From an uncultured Bacteroidales bacterium (GTDB taxonomy: Bacteria > Bacteroidota > Bacteroidia > Bacteroidales > F082), in NCBI GenBank assembly GCA_947302205.1, contig CAMYVD010000011.1:1-55304 (forward strand): a DNA stretch of 55,304 nt, given 5' to 3'. A model generated the notes under the pieces. It saw only the letters and a list, made by a program, of their open reading frames with translations. It was not told the origin of the DNA and made no database searches. Positions 33,942 through 41,684 of the stretch are shown piece after piece (the first letter of the stretch is position 1; the number at the start of each line of letters is the position of its first letter). A program made the position numbers and the translations under genes.

Positions 33942-33968
33942 TATACGCAATTAAGAGAAGACCTGAAA

Positions 33969-34225
33969 ATGGTTTTTGCCGAAGACAGAATCAGACACGC
34001 AATCCGCCCAATCCCTGACGGTCACATGTCATTGGAAGAGTTCGATGATTTGCTTCAAAAAATTGTGCGGGATCCATCCAATATACCAGATATCGTAACG
34101 CCCGTGCCATCCATCCAGAAGCCAAAACACTTTCCATAATGAAACACCGTTGGACGGTAGTATTCCATACCAAAGATGATTGCGTCATAGTTGACAGAAT
34201 TCTTCCATCCAGTACAATGGTCTGA
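33969..34225 (+). pseudogene. Probable frameshifted remnant of a small gene
   Basis: Frame 1 from ATG 33969 gives a plausible protein start (MVFAEDRIRHAIRPIPDGHM, SLEEFDDLLQKIVRD), then runs out at 34139. From about 34065 another frame gives the more protein-like RYRNARAIHPEAKTLSIMKH, then WTVVFHTKDDCVIVDRILPS, to a stop at 34225. Joining the two needs one frameshift near 34065. The end is faintly like a RelE/ParE-type toxin strand, which is only a guess. It stops five bases from the convergent btuF-like gene. Confidence 0.4.
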
Positions 34226-34229
34226 AAGG

Positions 34230-35345
34230 TTACTCCATCAAGTGATAATACTTCGGCTTGTAATCAGGCTGATAGGCAGCCATGACTTCAGGATGGAAGA
34301 TGGAGATGAAATCAGCCAGAAGGATATCGGGCTCGATTTGGGATTTTTCGAAATAACCAGTCTCCTGGATGTCGCAAACCAGAATTCTATGGTTTTTGTA
34401 GGCGTCAAAAAGGGCATATACGGCGTTTTCACGCTTCAGCGACTCGTAGGTCATCGGGAGCGATGACGAGTTGGCAACACGCCAGAAATCGGCGTGTTTG
34501 GCCTTGGCCAAGATGGTTTCAGAATCCAACGGGAAACTGGCCGTGGAAGGATCATCCTTCCAAATGTAATCGGCGCCGGCATCCTTGAACAATTGGGCGA
34601 TATAGCTTTGCCCACCAGCCACATACCATTGGCCATTGAAAGCTAAGTCGGAGAACACCGTAGGACGGGTCTTCACCAAAACACAAAGTAATCTCAAGAC
34701 TTCATAGCGAGCCTCAATCTCATTGAACCAAGCGTCGGCATCCTCGCGACGACCGGTCATCATGCCCACAATGCGAATCCATTCGGCCCGGCCCAAAGGA
34801 GTAGTCTCCAGATAATCGGCAAAGGGAAACAGCATCGCACCCGTCACCTTAAGATTATCCTGATTACCGTCAAAATAAGGTGAATAAAGGATGACGTCGG
34901 GATGCATCTGGATCATCAACTCGATGTTTTTGGCCGTCTCAGTGCCAACGTCTTTCACGGTGCCTTCAGCAAGCAGGTCAACCATCCGCTGGTCATGGAC
35001 ATAACGGCCCTCCAGAAGTCCCTTAACACGGCCGATCTCACCCAATTCGAGAAATACCGACCATTGGGTTGACGAGAAACAAATCACCGATCCGAAGCCT
35101 TCCTTCGGAATGAAATGGGTACCCAACAGCACCGCCGTATCCCAAGGATTGCTAACCTTCATCAGATAGCCCGAATCGGACTCATACACAGCTACATTAC
35201 GGGCATAGCGCATCAGGTTTTCACCTTGAGCTTGGGTTGTTTGTTCCTGCACCGTCTTCGATGCACACGAGGCCAACAACAGCGCCGTGAGCATCAAAGG
35301 CATCAGGAGTTGGCAAAACTTTCGAGACATTCCTTGCATAGACAA
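34230..35345 (-). CDS. btuF: BtuF-like cobalamin (or related) ABC substrate-binding lipoprotein
   Basis: 371 residues. Signal peptide with lipobox LLASC (residue about 27). Periplasmic binding protein of the helical-backbone class used for B12, haem and siderophores: segments GSVICFSSTQWSVFLELGEI, PDVILYSPY, RPTVFSDLAFNGQWYV, AGADYIWKD. The B12 role is inferred from its position in a cobalamin-riboswitch operon behind a BtuG-like gene. Start may be at residue 6 (MSRKFC); either start overlaps the CWC gene, so translation is coupled. No BtuC or BtuD follows in the window; the next plus-strand remnant blocks extension of the operon. Confidence 0.82.
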   Translation of the reverse strand: MSMQGMSRKFCQLLMPLMLTALLLASCASKTVQEQTTQAQGENLMRYARNVAVYESDSGYLMKVSNPWDTAVLLGTHFIPKEGFGSVICFSSTQWSVFLELGEIGRVKGLLEGRYVHDQRMVDLLAEGTVKDVGTETAKNIELMIQMHPDVILYSPYFDGNQDNLKVTGAMLFPFADYLETTPLGRAEWIRIVGMMTGRREDADAWFNEIEARYEVLRLLCVLVKTRPTVFSDLAFNGQWYVAGGQSYIAQLFKDAGADYIWKDDPSTASFPLDSETILAKAKHADFWRVANSSSLPMTYESLKRENAVYALFDAYKNHRILVCDIQETGYFEKSQIEPDILLADFISIFHPEVMAAYQPDYKPKYYHLME

Positions 35346-35464
35346 TTGTTATAGACTTTTAGTTTTTGCCTGGCTTCGTCAGTCAGTTTGACCTTGACGC
35401 ACCAGCAATCCACCGAGTGAACGCACTCGAACTCCTTACCGCATTTGGGGCAGATCTTTTTCAT
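35303..35464 (-). CDS. Cysteine-rich CWC family zinc-ribbon protein
   Basis: 53 residues: MKKICPKCGKEF, then a central CWC triplet (VDCWCVK), then CLCKECLESF. Eight Cys in CPKC / C..CWC / CLCKEC arrangement, typical of the CWC family of small putative metal-binding proteins. Start codon ATG at 35464, stop TGA at 35303. It overlaps the start of the btuF-like gene by up to 43 bases and begins two bases before the stop of the BtuG-like gene region. Function of the family is not established; here it is embedded in the B12 operon. Confidence 0.8.
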   Translation of the reverse strand: MKKICPKCGKEFECVHSVDCWCVKVKLTDEARQKLKVYNNCLCKECLESFANS

Positions 35465-35465
35465 A

Positions 35466-36578
35466 TCAATAGAACAACATAAATGCGGGACAAATGCCTA
35501 CATCAAATGATTTCAACAAGGTACCATCCGAAGCATAGCGGTACACGGTACCATCAACCACATAGTTCTTGGAATCCGACATGTAAATGTCGCCATTGTT
35601 GGGATTCACAAACACTTTGTAGAACATCCTGCCATCGGAAGGAATCACAAAACCATCCTCTTCCGTTGGGTTGTCGATGCTGACGCGATGCAAATCGCCG
35701 CTTGTGCTCCAATCGCCGCCACGAACGTAATAGAGGTAACTTCCCGTAGGATCAATGGCCAGATTCAAGGTGGTCTCCGTAAACGAAGCCATCAAGGTAG
35801 CTTGTTTCGTCACTGGATCAATCTTCCAAAGTTCCGGCTGTCCCGGATCGGCATCCCATATAGCACCTTCGCAAAGCACCCATACCTTGTTGTTCTTGTC
35901 AACAACCATGATGTTAGGCTCCTTGCCCACGGTGATTTCAGCAATCTTGGTGTCGGTATTGACATCTACCACTTGAACGGTATTGTTTTCCATGCCTTCA
36001 ACGTAGTATTTCGACCAGTTGGACACGTAGACCTCATTGCCCACCATCACCATATTCTCCGTGGATTTGCCCATGGGGATGGTACCAGTATGGGTCATGG
36101 TCTGTGGATTGATGATCCAGAGATCCGTACCGATGATATCGCTGACATAGGCCTTGTCGGGTGCCACTGGAAGCATGTAACGCGGTGAATAGAAATCGGT
36201 GATCTGATATGGATTTTCAAGATCGCACTGGAAAGTATTGGCATCCACTTTATAGATGTAGTTGCTATTGTTCACCACGATGAAAAGTTGGTCCTCTATC
36301 AGAGCCAGGCTTTGTCCGACATCGCCAATGGGAGCACCGTTGGCGTTGAAAAAGACGTAATTCGCCACTGAATCCTTTTCCGGGTTGTAATAGGTCAATG
36401 ATGAGTTCGCATAGGTGAAAGTACCTTCGTTGAGCACCAGCATACCGCCTATGGTAACCGTAGGAACAGTATCTTGAGGTGAAGGTTGGGGATCATCAGG
36501 TACAATGGGCTCGTCGGGCTTGCATGCAAACAGGAAGAACAGTGCCATGCAAGAAATAAGTACGCTTATTTTTTTCAT
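35466..36578 (-). CDS. btuG: BtuG-like surface beta-propeller lipoprotein (DUF5074 type)
   Basis: 370 residues. Lipobox FLFAC (about residue 19), then a Pro/Asp-rich spacer and a seven-bladed propeller of YncE/DUF5074 kind, visible as repeated blade motifs: GGMLVLNEGTF, SNYIYKVDANTF, KAYVSDIIGTDLWIINPQT, EVYVSNWSKYY, NTVQVVDVNTD, NKVWVLCEGAI, GDIYMSDSKNYV. BtuG of gut Bacteroides is such a lipoprotein and binds B12 at the cell surface above BtuB. Assignment rests on fold signature plus the riboswitch operon. Followed almost directly by the CWC and btuF-like genes. Confidence 0.82.
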   Translation of the reverse strand: MKKISVLISCMALFFLFACKPDEPIVPDDPQPSPQDTVPTVTIGGMLVLNEGTFTYANSSLTYYNPEKDSVANYVFFNANGAPIGDVGQSLALIEDQLFIVVNNSNYIYKVDANTFQCDLENPYQITDFYSPRYMLPVAPDKAYVSDIIGTDLWIINPQTMTHTGTIPMGKSTENMVMVGNEVYVSNWSKYYVEGMENNTVQVVDVNTDTKIAEITVGKEPNIMVVDKNNKVWVLCEGAIWDADPGQPELWKIDPVTKQATLMASFTETTLNLAIDPTGSYLYYVRGGDWSTSGDLHRVSIDNPTEEDGFVIPSDGRMFYKVFVNPNNGDIYMSDSKNYVVDGTVYRYASDGTLLKSFDVGICPAFMLFY

Positions 36579-36604
36579 TGCTTCATTCTTTTCTTTGGGA
36601 CCCC

Positions 36605-36650
36605 TCCTGCCCCGCCGGTGGCGCGGTGCGCCACCGACAGCAGCGGGAGA
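36605..36650. repeat. Palindromic element inside the B12 operon
   Basis: Perfect 9-base stem CGGTGGCGC/GCGCCACCG with a GGT loop (36616-36636). An outer CCCGC/GCGGG pairing (36611-36615 with 36643-36647) closes over an asymmetric bulge. No T-run on either strand. It lies in the 102-base gap between the T9SS protein gene and btuG; it may adjust the mRNA ratio of the two. Confidence 0.65.
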
Positions 36651-36680
36651 ACAACTAAAAATATGGATAAGATTATTTTC

Positions 36681-37715
36681 TCATTTCACAAAGAGCTTGG
36701 TCGTCTGACGTGATACGTCGTTGCTGACGGTCACGAAATAGATACCGGCCTGGTAGCCGGAAGTCTCAATACGGACAGGCTCATTGCCATTGACGGCAAA
36801 GGTATGCATCACCCTGCCTTGGATATCAGCGATAGTCACCGTTGCTTCAGTTGCAACCAGAAGCATAGCGTAGGAATCGGCTGGATTGGGATACAACGAA
36901 AGGACTATCTCGTCGTTTTCAGTCACAGTTTGTGGTTGTGGCGGTGTTGGTGGTGTCGGCGGCACCGGGTAATGCTCTTTGTCGTGAATCACGCCGACAG
37001 CATCGAGGTCCATTCCGCAGGATGCGAAAGGCGTCGGCCAAGGATCGTTGACAGGATGACCTTGAGAATCGTAGGTACAATATTCAGGGTCAATGTTGCC
37101 AATCACATCGATGATACGGACGTGAGTAATGTTTTCCTTATCCAGTAACGGGTCGTCAGGGACCTCATCCAAATCGAATGGTGTGCCGTACATCGCTCCG
37201 TATTTACTGGCGAAGTTGTGAATCTGCGCCGGATCAATGCAGGCCATGCCACCCAACTGAGTGTCGGTCTGGACGTAGGTTACCGCTGGAAAACGGAAGA
37301 AATTCTCGCCGTCGGAGCTCACTTCCACAAAGCCCAACTCAAGGAACCACATATCCGGATTGCCGGCGTTGGCGAAACCGTTCTCAAACACGGCAAAATC
37401 AGGACCAGGACGGTTGCAGATAGGAGATGCGAATGTCACCGTTGCCATGCCGCCGTCGCCGAGGCATGTCACTCCGTATGTCCCTTGAGGAACACCTATG
37501 ACATTCTCTTCGGGCCAACCCTGACCTGCCAAGCCTGCGCTTGGATTGGTGATATTCATCGGTCCTGGCTCGGCAACACATCCTGTAGCCCAGGCCACAA
37601 AAGCTGACGAGTCGGCATGCATGGCCGTGGTGCCGGGTTTGTCTTGTGCAGGAGCGAACTGCGCCCACACAGCCACCGGCACCATAACCATCAATATCAC
37701 TAAAAGTTTTCTCAT
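36681..37715 (-). CDS. T9SS-secreted surface protein of the B12 locus
   Basis: 344 residues. Sec signal peptide (VILMVMVPVAVWAQ region). The main domain has the motif string VTCLGDGGMATVTF, then GPDFAVFENGF, FLELGFVEVSSDGENFFRF, THVRIIDVIGN and the end CGMDLDAVGVI. This is a cell-surface domain family that I associate with B12 uptake loci of Bacteroidota. A Pro-rich linker (PPTPPTPPQPQ) leads to a type A T9SS sorting domain (LSLYPNPADSYA ... GIYFVTVSNDVSRQTTKLFVK-type end). Its ATG overlaps the stop of the upstream gene. Probably binds or presents a corrinoid at the surface; ligand unproven. Confidence 0.75.
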   Translation of the reverse strand: MRKLLVILMVMVPVAVWAQFAPAQDKPGTTAMHADSSAFVAWATGCVAEPGPMNITNPSAGLAGQGWPEENVIGVPQGTYGVTCLGDGGMATVTFASPICNRPGPDFAVFENGFANAGNPDMWFLELGFVEVSSDGENFFRFPAVTYVQTDTQLGGMACIDPAQIHNFASKYGAMYGTPFDLDEVPDDPLLDKENITHVRIIDVIGNIDPEYCTYDSQGHPVNDPWPTPFASCGMDLDAVGVIHDKEHYPVPPTPPTPPQPQTVTENDEIVLSLYPNPADSYAMLLVATEATVTIADIQGRVMHTFAVNGNEPVRIETSGYQAGIYFVTVSNDVSRQTTKLFVK

Positions 37716-38902
37716 CTTACAATGAGTTTGGTTGTCTTGGCAGCGTTAGCGGTTTTCACGGTAACGAAATAAATACCGGATTCCAGACCTCTCAAATCAA
37801 CCACTGACAGGGTGGAATTCAGCACGTTACGGCCAGTCATGTCGTAAATCTCAACGCTCTGCAAGTTTTCAACGTTGACATACAAAGTCTCTGAAGCGGG
37901 GTTGGGATAAATTGAAACGGTTGCGGCCTCGGTCTCGCCAACAGTTGTATACACAGAAACTGGCTGCACTGGAGTCTCCCAAACGTATGTCCAAGGAGCG
38001 ATTTCGGTACCGATCGTATAGTCACCCCATTTCACAAAATCGCCATCGACTACGAGTTGCTCGTCAAAGGTAAGCCACGATTGCGCACCGTTTACATTGT
38101 ACATGGCGTTATAACCATTAAGCTCATACTGCATTACGCCATCGTCGAAGGTGAGGCTGGTAAGCATATAGCCACCCCAGGATGACGGTTCGTCAGTGAA
38201 AGTGAAGCGGTGGTCAACCTCAGCCATGGCTTCCATCATTTCCTTAACGGTGACACTTCCTTCAAATTTGTAACCCCAGGCAAAGCATACATCCTGAGGA
38301 TCGGCAAAGTTCACTGCAAAGATCGCTTCATTCTCGCCTTCACCAATCCAGTAAAGGATTTCCGAAGGATCGATCTTGGCTTCCTCGGCCAGAGGATACA
38401 CGGCTGCAACTTCCTTTTCCCAAACATAGATGTAGTTCTCAGGGTCAACCAGGGTACCACAATAGGTATCACCCATTTTCACATATTCGCCAGGAGCGAC
38501 AATAGCCTCGTCAAAGGTATCCCATGTGGAATTGCCATTGATCAAATAGGAAACCCACATCGGTTCGGTAAGGCTCAGGTTAAGGACTCCATCATTGAAG
38601 AAAATGTCATTGAGCCAGCTGCCATTTGCTTCATAACTGAAACGGTAATCAACGGCGGCGATGCCATCCATGATCTCTTTGACGGTTACGTCCATGCTGT
38701 TGAAACGATAGCCCCAAGCCAATGCCGTGTCAGGTTCAGCCCAGTTGGCGATGAAAATCACTTCATTCTCACCTTCGCCAATCCAGTAACGGATGTTTTC
38801 AGGGGCGATGGTAGCATCTTCTTGAGCAAAAAGGTTGGTCGTGAAAAGACCGAAAATTCCCATAAGGAACAAAAGGGTAAAGTTTTTAATACGCATACGC
38901 AT
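37712..38902 (-). CDS. T9SS-secreted protein with two tandem surface domains, first gene after the cobalamin riboswitch
   Basis: 396 residues. Signal peptide (LLFLMGIFGLFTTNLFAQ). Two copies of one domain: residues about 33-140 and 163-285. Each opens YWIGEGENE and carries a WGY(R/K)F motif, then a TVKE-M block ending with VD(Y/H)RF and a W-x-TFDE motif near its end. Then a sorting domain (VSIYPNPASETLYVNV to TTKLIVR). The repeated domain resembles a family seen in other corrinoid-linked secreted proteins, from memory. Being directly behind the riboswitch it is expected to be made when B12 is scarce. Cell surface by T9SS. Confidence 0.72.
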   Translation of the reverse strand: MRMRIKNFTLLFLMGIFGLFTTNLFAQEDATIAPENIRYWIGEGENEVIFIANWAEPDTALAWGYRFNSMDVTVKEIMDGIAAVDYRFSYEANGSWLNDIFFNDGVLNLSLTEPMWVSYLINGNSTWDTFDEAIVAPGEYVKMGDTYCGTLVDPENYIYVWEKEVAAVYPLAEEAKIDPSEILYWIGEGENEAIFAVNFADPQDVCFAWGYKFEGSVTVKEMMEAMAEVDHRFTFTDEPSSWGGYMLTSLTFDDGVMQYELNGYNAMYNVNGAQSWLTFDEQLVVDGDFVKWGDYTIGTEIAPWTYVWETPVQPVSVYTTVGETEAATVSIYPNPASETLYVNVENLQSVEIYDMTGRNVLNSTLSVVDLRGLESGIYFVTVKTANAAKTTKLIVR

Positions 38903-39007
38903 AAGTTTTAAAGGTTAATGTTTCAAAGTCCTCCAAAACTTCAAGGATAGGGTTGGATACCTATTTAAAAATATGCGACCCAGCTCTTATCCCGAAAGCC
39001 TTGTTTT

Positions 39008-39175
39008 TCCGACATGAGGCAGGTCTTCTGACTTGGGTCTCAACTTGCCGCCTTCCCATCAAACGGAGCGTCCAACAGTGGCATAGTGGCAAGCGTCCAA
39101 CCGACACAGCAGCGGGAACTGTCCGGGATTCACACCCGATTCCCTATTGAGTCCTCTTCGGACACCACATATCGG
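39008..39175 (-). ncRNA. Cobalamin riboswitch
   Basis: Read on the minus strand it has the class I aptamer signatures: AGGGAATCGGGTGTGAATCC, GGACAG then CCCGCTGCTGTG, the B12-box-type GCCACTATGCCACTG region, GATGGGAAGGCGGCAAG and the closing AGTCAGAAGACCTGCC. It lies in the 290-base leader (38903-39192) before the T9SS surface protein. A TATTTTTTG just upstream (39179-39187) is a near match to a -7 box. I see no strong terminator after the aptamer, so control may be at translation. Confidence 0.93.
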
Positions 39176-39192
39176 ATGCAAAAATAGTATTT

Positions 39193-40212
39193 TTATTTCT
39201 TATTGTTCCAAAAATCTTTGAAATCTTCGTAATTTCTTTTCAAGAGATTCGGGATATCAAGGCCGTAAGGGCAACGTTGCTTGCAAACCCCACAATCCAC
39301 ACATTGCTCAATCACCTTCATCTTCTCGGCCCATTCCTCAGTGAGGTAGACACTCAGCGGTGCGCGGCGCAAGAAGAGGCTCATGCGATTGCAATCATTG
39401 ATTTGGATGCCTACCGTACATGGCATGCAGTAGCCGCATCCTCGGCAGAAATCACCCGACAAGCTCTTACGTTCCTCCTCCACCTTCTTCCAACGCTCAG
39501 CATTCATCACCGGTGCCTTGGTCTGGTACGAGAGGAATTCATCCAATTCGCTCTCCCGTTGGATACCCCAAATGGGTAGCGCATGGTCATACTGATCCAA
39601 GAAAGCGTATGCCAAGGCCGAATCGGTGATCAGGCCTCCGGCAAGCGACTTCATGCAGATAAAGCCCATGCCCTTTTGGCGAGTCGCCTCCACCAGGGCC
39701 AAGTCCCTATCATCCGAGAGATAGGAAAAGGGATACTGCAAGGTTGCATACAAACCGGATTCAATGGCCTCTTCTGCCACCCACTTCCGATGGTTGCTGA
39801 TGCCGATAAACCTCACCTTGCCCTGACGTTGAGCCACCTTGATGGCATCGTACAGACCCGCGTTGTCGTCAGGCTTGGGACAATAATCAGGATTGTGGAA
39901 TTGGTAGAGGTCGAGATAATCGGTCTTGAGGTTCGTCAACGTAGTATGCAGGTCTTTCCAAAACTCCTCCACCGTGGTCGCACCGGTTTTCGAGGCAATC
40001 ACAATCTTGTCGCGACGGTCCGAAAGCGCCTCCCCGATCTTCACCTCACTATCCGTATAAAAACGCGCGGTGTCATAAAAATCGATGCCGTTGTCATAGG
40101 CTTTCTGAAGCAGATAGACCGCTTCCTTCATGGTGACACGTTGGATGGGCAAGGCTCCGAAGCCGTTTTTGTTCACGGTCAAGCCCGTGTTCCCGATAGC
40201 AATTCTTTTCAT
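39193..40212 (-). CDS. Aldo/keto reductase with C-terminal 4Fe-4S ferredoxin domain
   Basis: 339 residues. N-terminal AKR barrel with GNTGLTVNKNGFG, the catalytic Tyr region DFYDTARFYTDSE, KTGATTVEEFW, LYQFHNP and GKVRFIGISNH. C-terminal Cys sets CRGCGYCMPC (about 255) and CVDCGVCKQRCPYG (about 308) for iron-sulfur clusters. Such fused proteins are widespread in anaerobes; substrate unknown. It ends just upstream of the riboswitch and is not part of the B12 operon. It is divergent from aroQ with 50 bases between start codons. Confidence 0.9.
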   Translation of the reverse strand: MKRIAIGNTGLTVNKNGFGALPIQRVTMKEAVYLLQKAYDNGIDFYDTARFYTDSEVKIGEALSDRRDKIVIASKTGATTVEEFWKDLHTTLTNLKTDYLDLYQFHNPDYCPKPDDNAGLYDAIKVAQRQGKVRFIGISNHRKWVAEEAIESGLYATLQYPFSYLSDDRDLALVEATRQKGMGFICMKSLAGGLITDSALAYAFLDQYDHALPIWGIQRESELDEFLSYQTKAPVMNAERWKKVEEERKSLSGDFCRGCGYCMPCTVGIQINDCNRMSLFLRRAPLSVYLTEEWAEKMKVIEQCVDCGVCKQRCPYGLDIPNLLKRNYEDFKDFWNNKK

Positions 40213-40250
40213 CTCATTAATTTTGCTCCAAATATAAGAAAAATAATCAC

Positions 40251-40258
40251 TACTTTTG
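40251..40258 (+). promoter_or_regulatory. Bacteroidota -7 box for aroQ, very close to the ATG
   Basis: TACTTTTG ends only four bases before the aroQ start codon at 40263. Transcription would start at or next to the ATG, giving a leaderless or near-leaderless mRNA. Confidence 0.55.
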
Positions 40259-40262
40259 CAAT

Positions 40263-40685
40263 ATGAAAAAAATAATCATCATTAACGGTCCCAATCTCAA
40301 CCTCTTAGGCCGCCGTGAGCCTGAGATCTACGGGCACGTTCCCTTCGAAACCTATCTGGACACGCTAAAGGCTGAATTCCCTGATGTACAGTTGGATTAT
40401 TACCAGTCGAACCATGAAGGTTTCCTGATCGACAAGCTTCAGGAGGCCGATGGTATTTATGATGGCGTGGTCATGAACCCAGGGGCTTACGCCCACACTT
40501 CCATCGCTTTGGCCGATTGCATCAGGGCCATCCGTGTTCCCGTGGTGGAGGTACACATCTCCGACATCAGCCTGCGAGAGGCCTATCGGCGTCATTCCTA
40601 TACCGCCGAGGCCTGCAAAAAATGTTTCTCCGGATATGGATTGGAAGGCTATGCCTTAGGCATTAAAGAACTTCTTGGAATCTAA
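40263..40685 (+). CDS. aroQ: 3-dehydroquinate dehydratase, type II
   Basis: Dehydrates 3-dehydroquinate to 3-dehydroshikimate in the shikimate pathway (cytosol, dodecamer). 140 residues, the usual size. Motifs: NGPNLNLLGRREPEIYG (active-site Arg and the lid Tyr), YQSNHEGFLID, VMNPGAYAHTSIALAD, VEVHISDISLREAYRRHSY. Its last 30 bases overlap the convergent glycosyltransferase. Confidence 0.96.
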   Translation: MKKIIIINGPNLNLLGRREPEIYGHVPFETYLDTLKAEFPDVQLDYYQSNHEGFLIDKLQEADGIYDGVVMNPGAYAHTSIALADCIRAIRVPVVEVHISDISLREAYRRHSYTAEACKKCFSGYGLEGYALGIKELLGI

Positions 40686-41684
40686 GTCGGAATAACGCTT
40701 TATCCCTTTCAGGAAGCTGTCGAAGACGATATTTCCCATATACATCCTGCTCACCTGACGGCTCGTGTGTTCCTTACGGAACTTGCGCAGCGTGGGAATG
40801 CGCTTGTAGAAAGCGAAATGTGCCCGGATGACCGCCCAAAAGTCCTTCAGGCCGCCGCCAAACAGGAACTTGATTGCCGCCACCCAATCGAGAAGAATGC
40901 GGTAAGCCACAATCCATGACACGTGTTTCGACGGCAAATTCTTATAAATCAGCGATAGATTATTCCTGAAGTTCAAATAGGTCTTGCGTGATGAGCTCTT
41001 AGGCAAGGTGCCTCCCCCAATATGATACACTTTTGACTGGGGACAGCAATAGATCGAATACCCCATGTTCTTCATCCTCCAGCAGAAGTCGATTTCTTCC
41101 ATGTGGGCGAAAAATGAATCGTCAAGGCCGCCATGCTCGAGATACAGATCCGCACGGACAAACATGCAAGCTCCAGTTGCCCAGAACACCTCACAAGGGT
41201 CATCATATTGGCCGAGGTCCTCCTCCAGATGCTGAAAAAGCCGTCCACGACAGAAAGGATAGCCATACCTGTCAATGAATCCACCCGAAGCGCCAGCATA
41301 CTCGAACTTCTGTTTCTCAACATAGGAAAGGATCTTAGGTTGGCAAGCGGCGATGTTTCGGTCGGCATCCATCAACTCAATGACGGGCTCCATCCAATGC
41401 GGTGTCACTTCGATATCGGAGTTCAGCAGCACGAAATACTCTGCCTCAATTTGCCTGAGTGCCAAGTTATAACCTGTGGCAAACCCTCCATTAAAGCCAT
41501 TCTCGATAAGTCTAATCTCAGGAAAACGTTCACGCATGAAGTCAACTGAGCCATCCGTGGAGGCATTGTCGGCAACCACGATGTCGGCCAAGTCGGCATT
41601 GGTGTTCTCGATGACATTAGGCAGGAACTGCTCAAGGAACTTCTTGCCATTATAGTTCAATATGACAACCGCTACCTTTTTCAT
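40656..41684 (-). CDS. Family 2 glycosyltransferase
   Basis: 342 residues from the ATG at 41684 (MKKVAVVILNYNG). An upstream ATG at 41726 is inside the previous gene and is not preferred. GT-A fold with nucleotide-sugar motifs VVADNASTDGS, FNGGFATGYN, LLNSDIEV (DXD-like), EVFWATGACMFVR and MEEIDFCWRMKNMGY (ED motif). Similar to rhamnosyltransferase-type GT2 enzymes of cell-envelope glycan synthesis. It overlaps the acyltransferase stop by ATGA, so both are coupled, suggesting a shared role in lipopolysaccharide or surface glycolipid assembly. Confidence 0.88.
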   Translation of the reverse strand: MKKVAVVILNYNGKKFLEQFLPNVIENTNADLADIVVADNASTDGSVDFMRERFPEIRLIENGFNGGFATGYNLALRQIEAEYFVLLNSDIEVTPHWMEPVIELMDADRNIAACQPKILSYVEKQKFEYAGASGGFIDRYGYPFCRGRLFQHLEEDLGQYDDPCEVFWATGACMFVRADLYLEHGGLDDSFFAHMEEIDFCWRMKNMGYSIYCCPQSKVYHIGGGTLPKSSSRKTYLNFRNNLSLIYKNLPSKHVSWIVAYRILLDWVAAIKFLFGGGLKDFWAVIRAHFAFYKRIPTLRKFRKEHTSRQVSRMYMGNIVFDSFLKGIKRYSDLDSKKFFNA

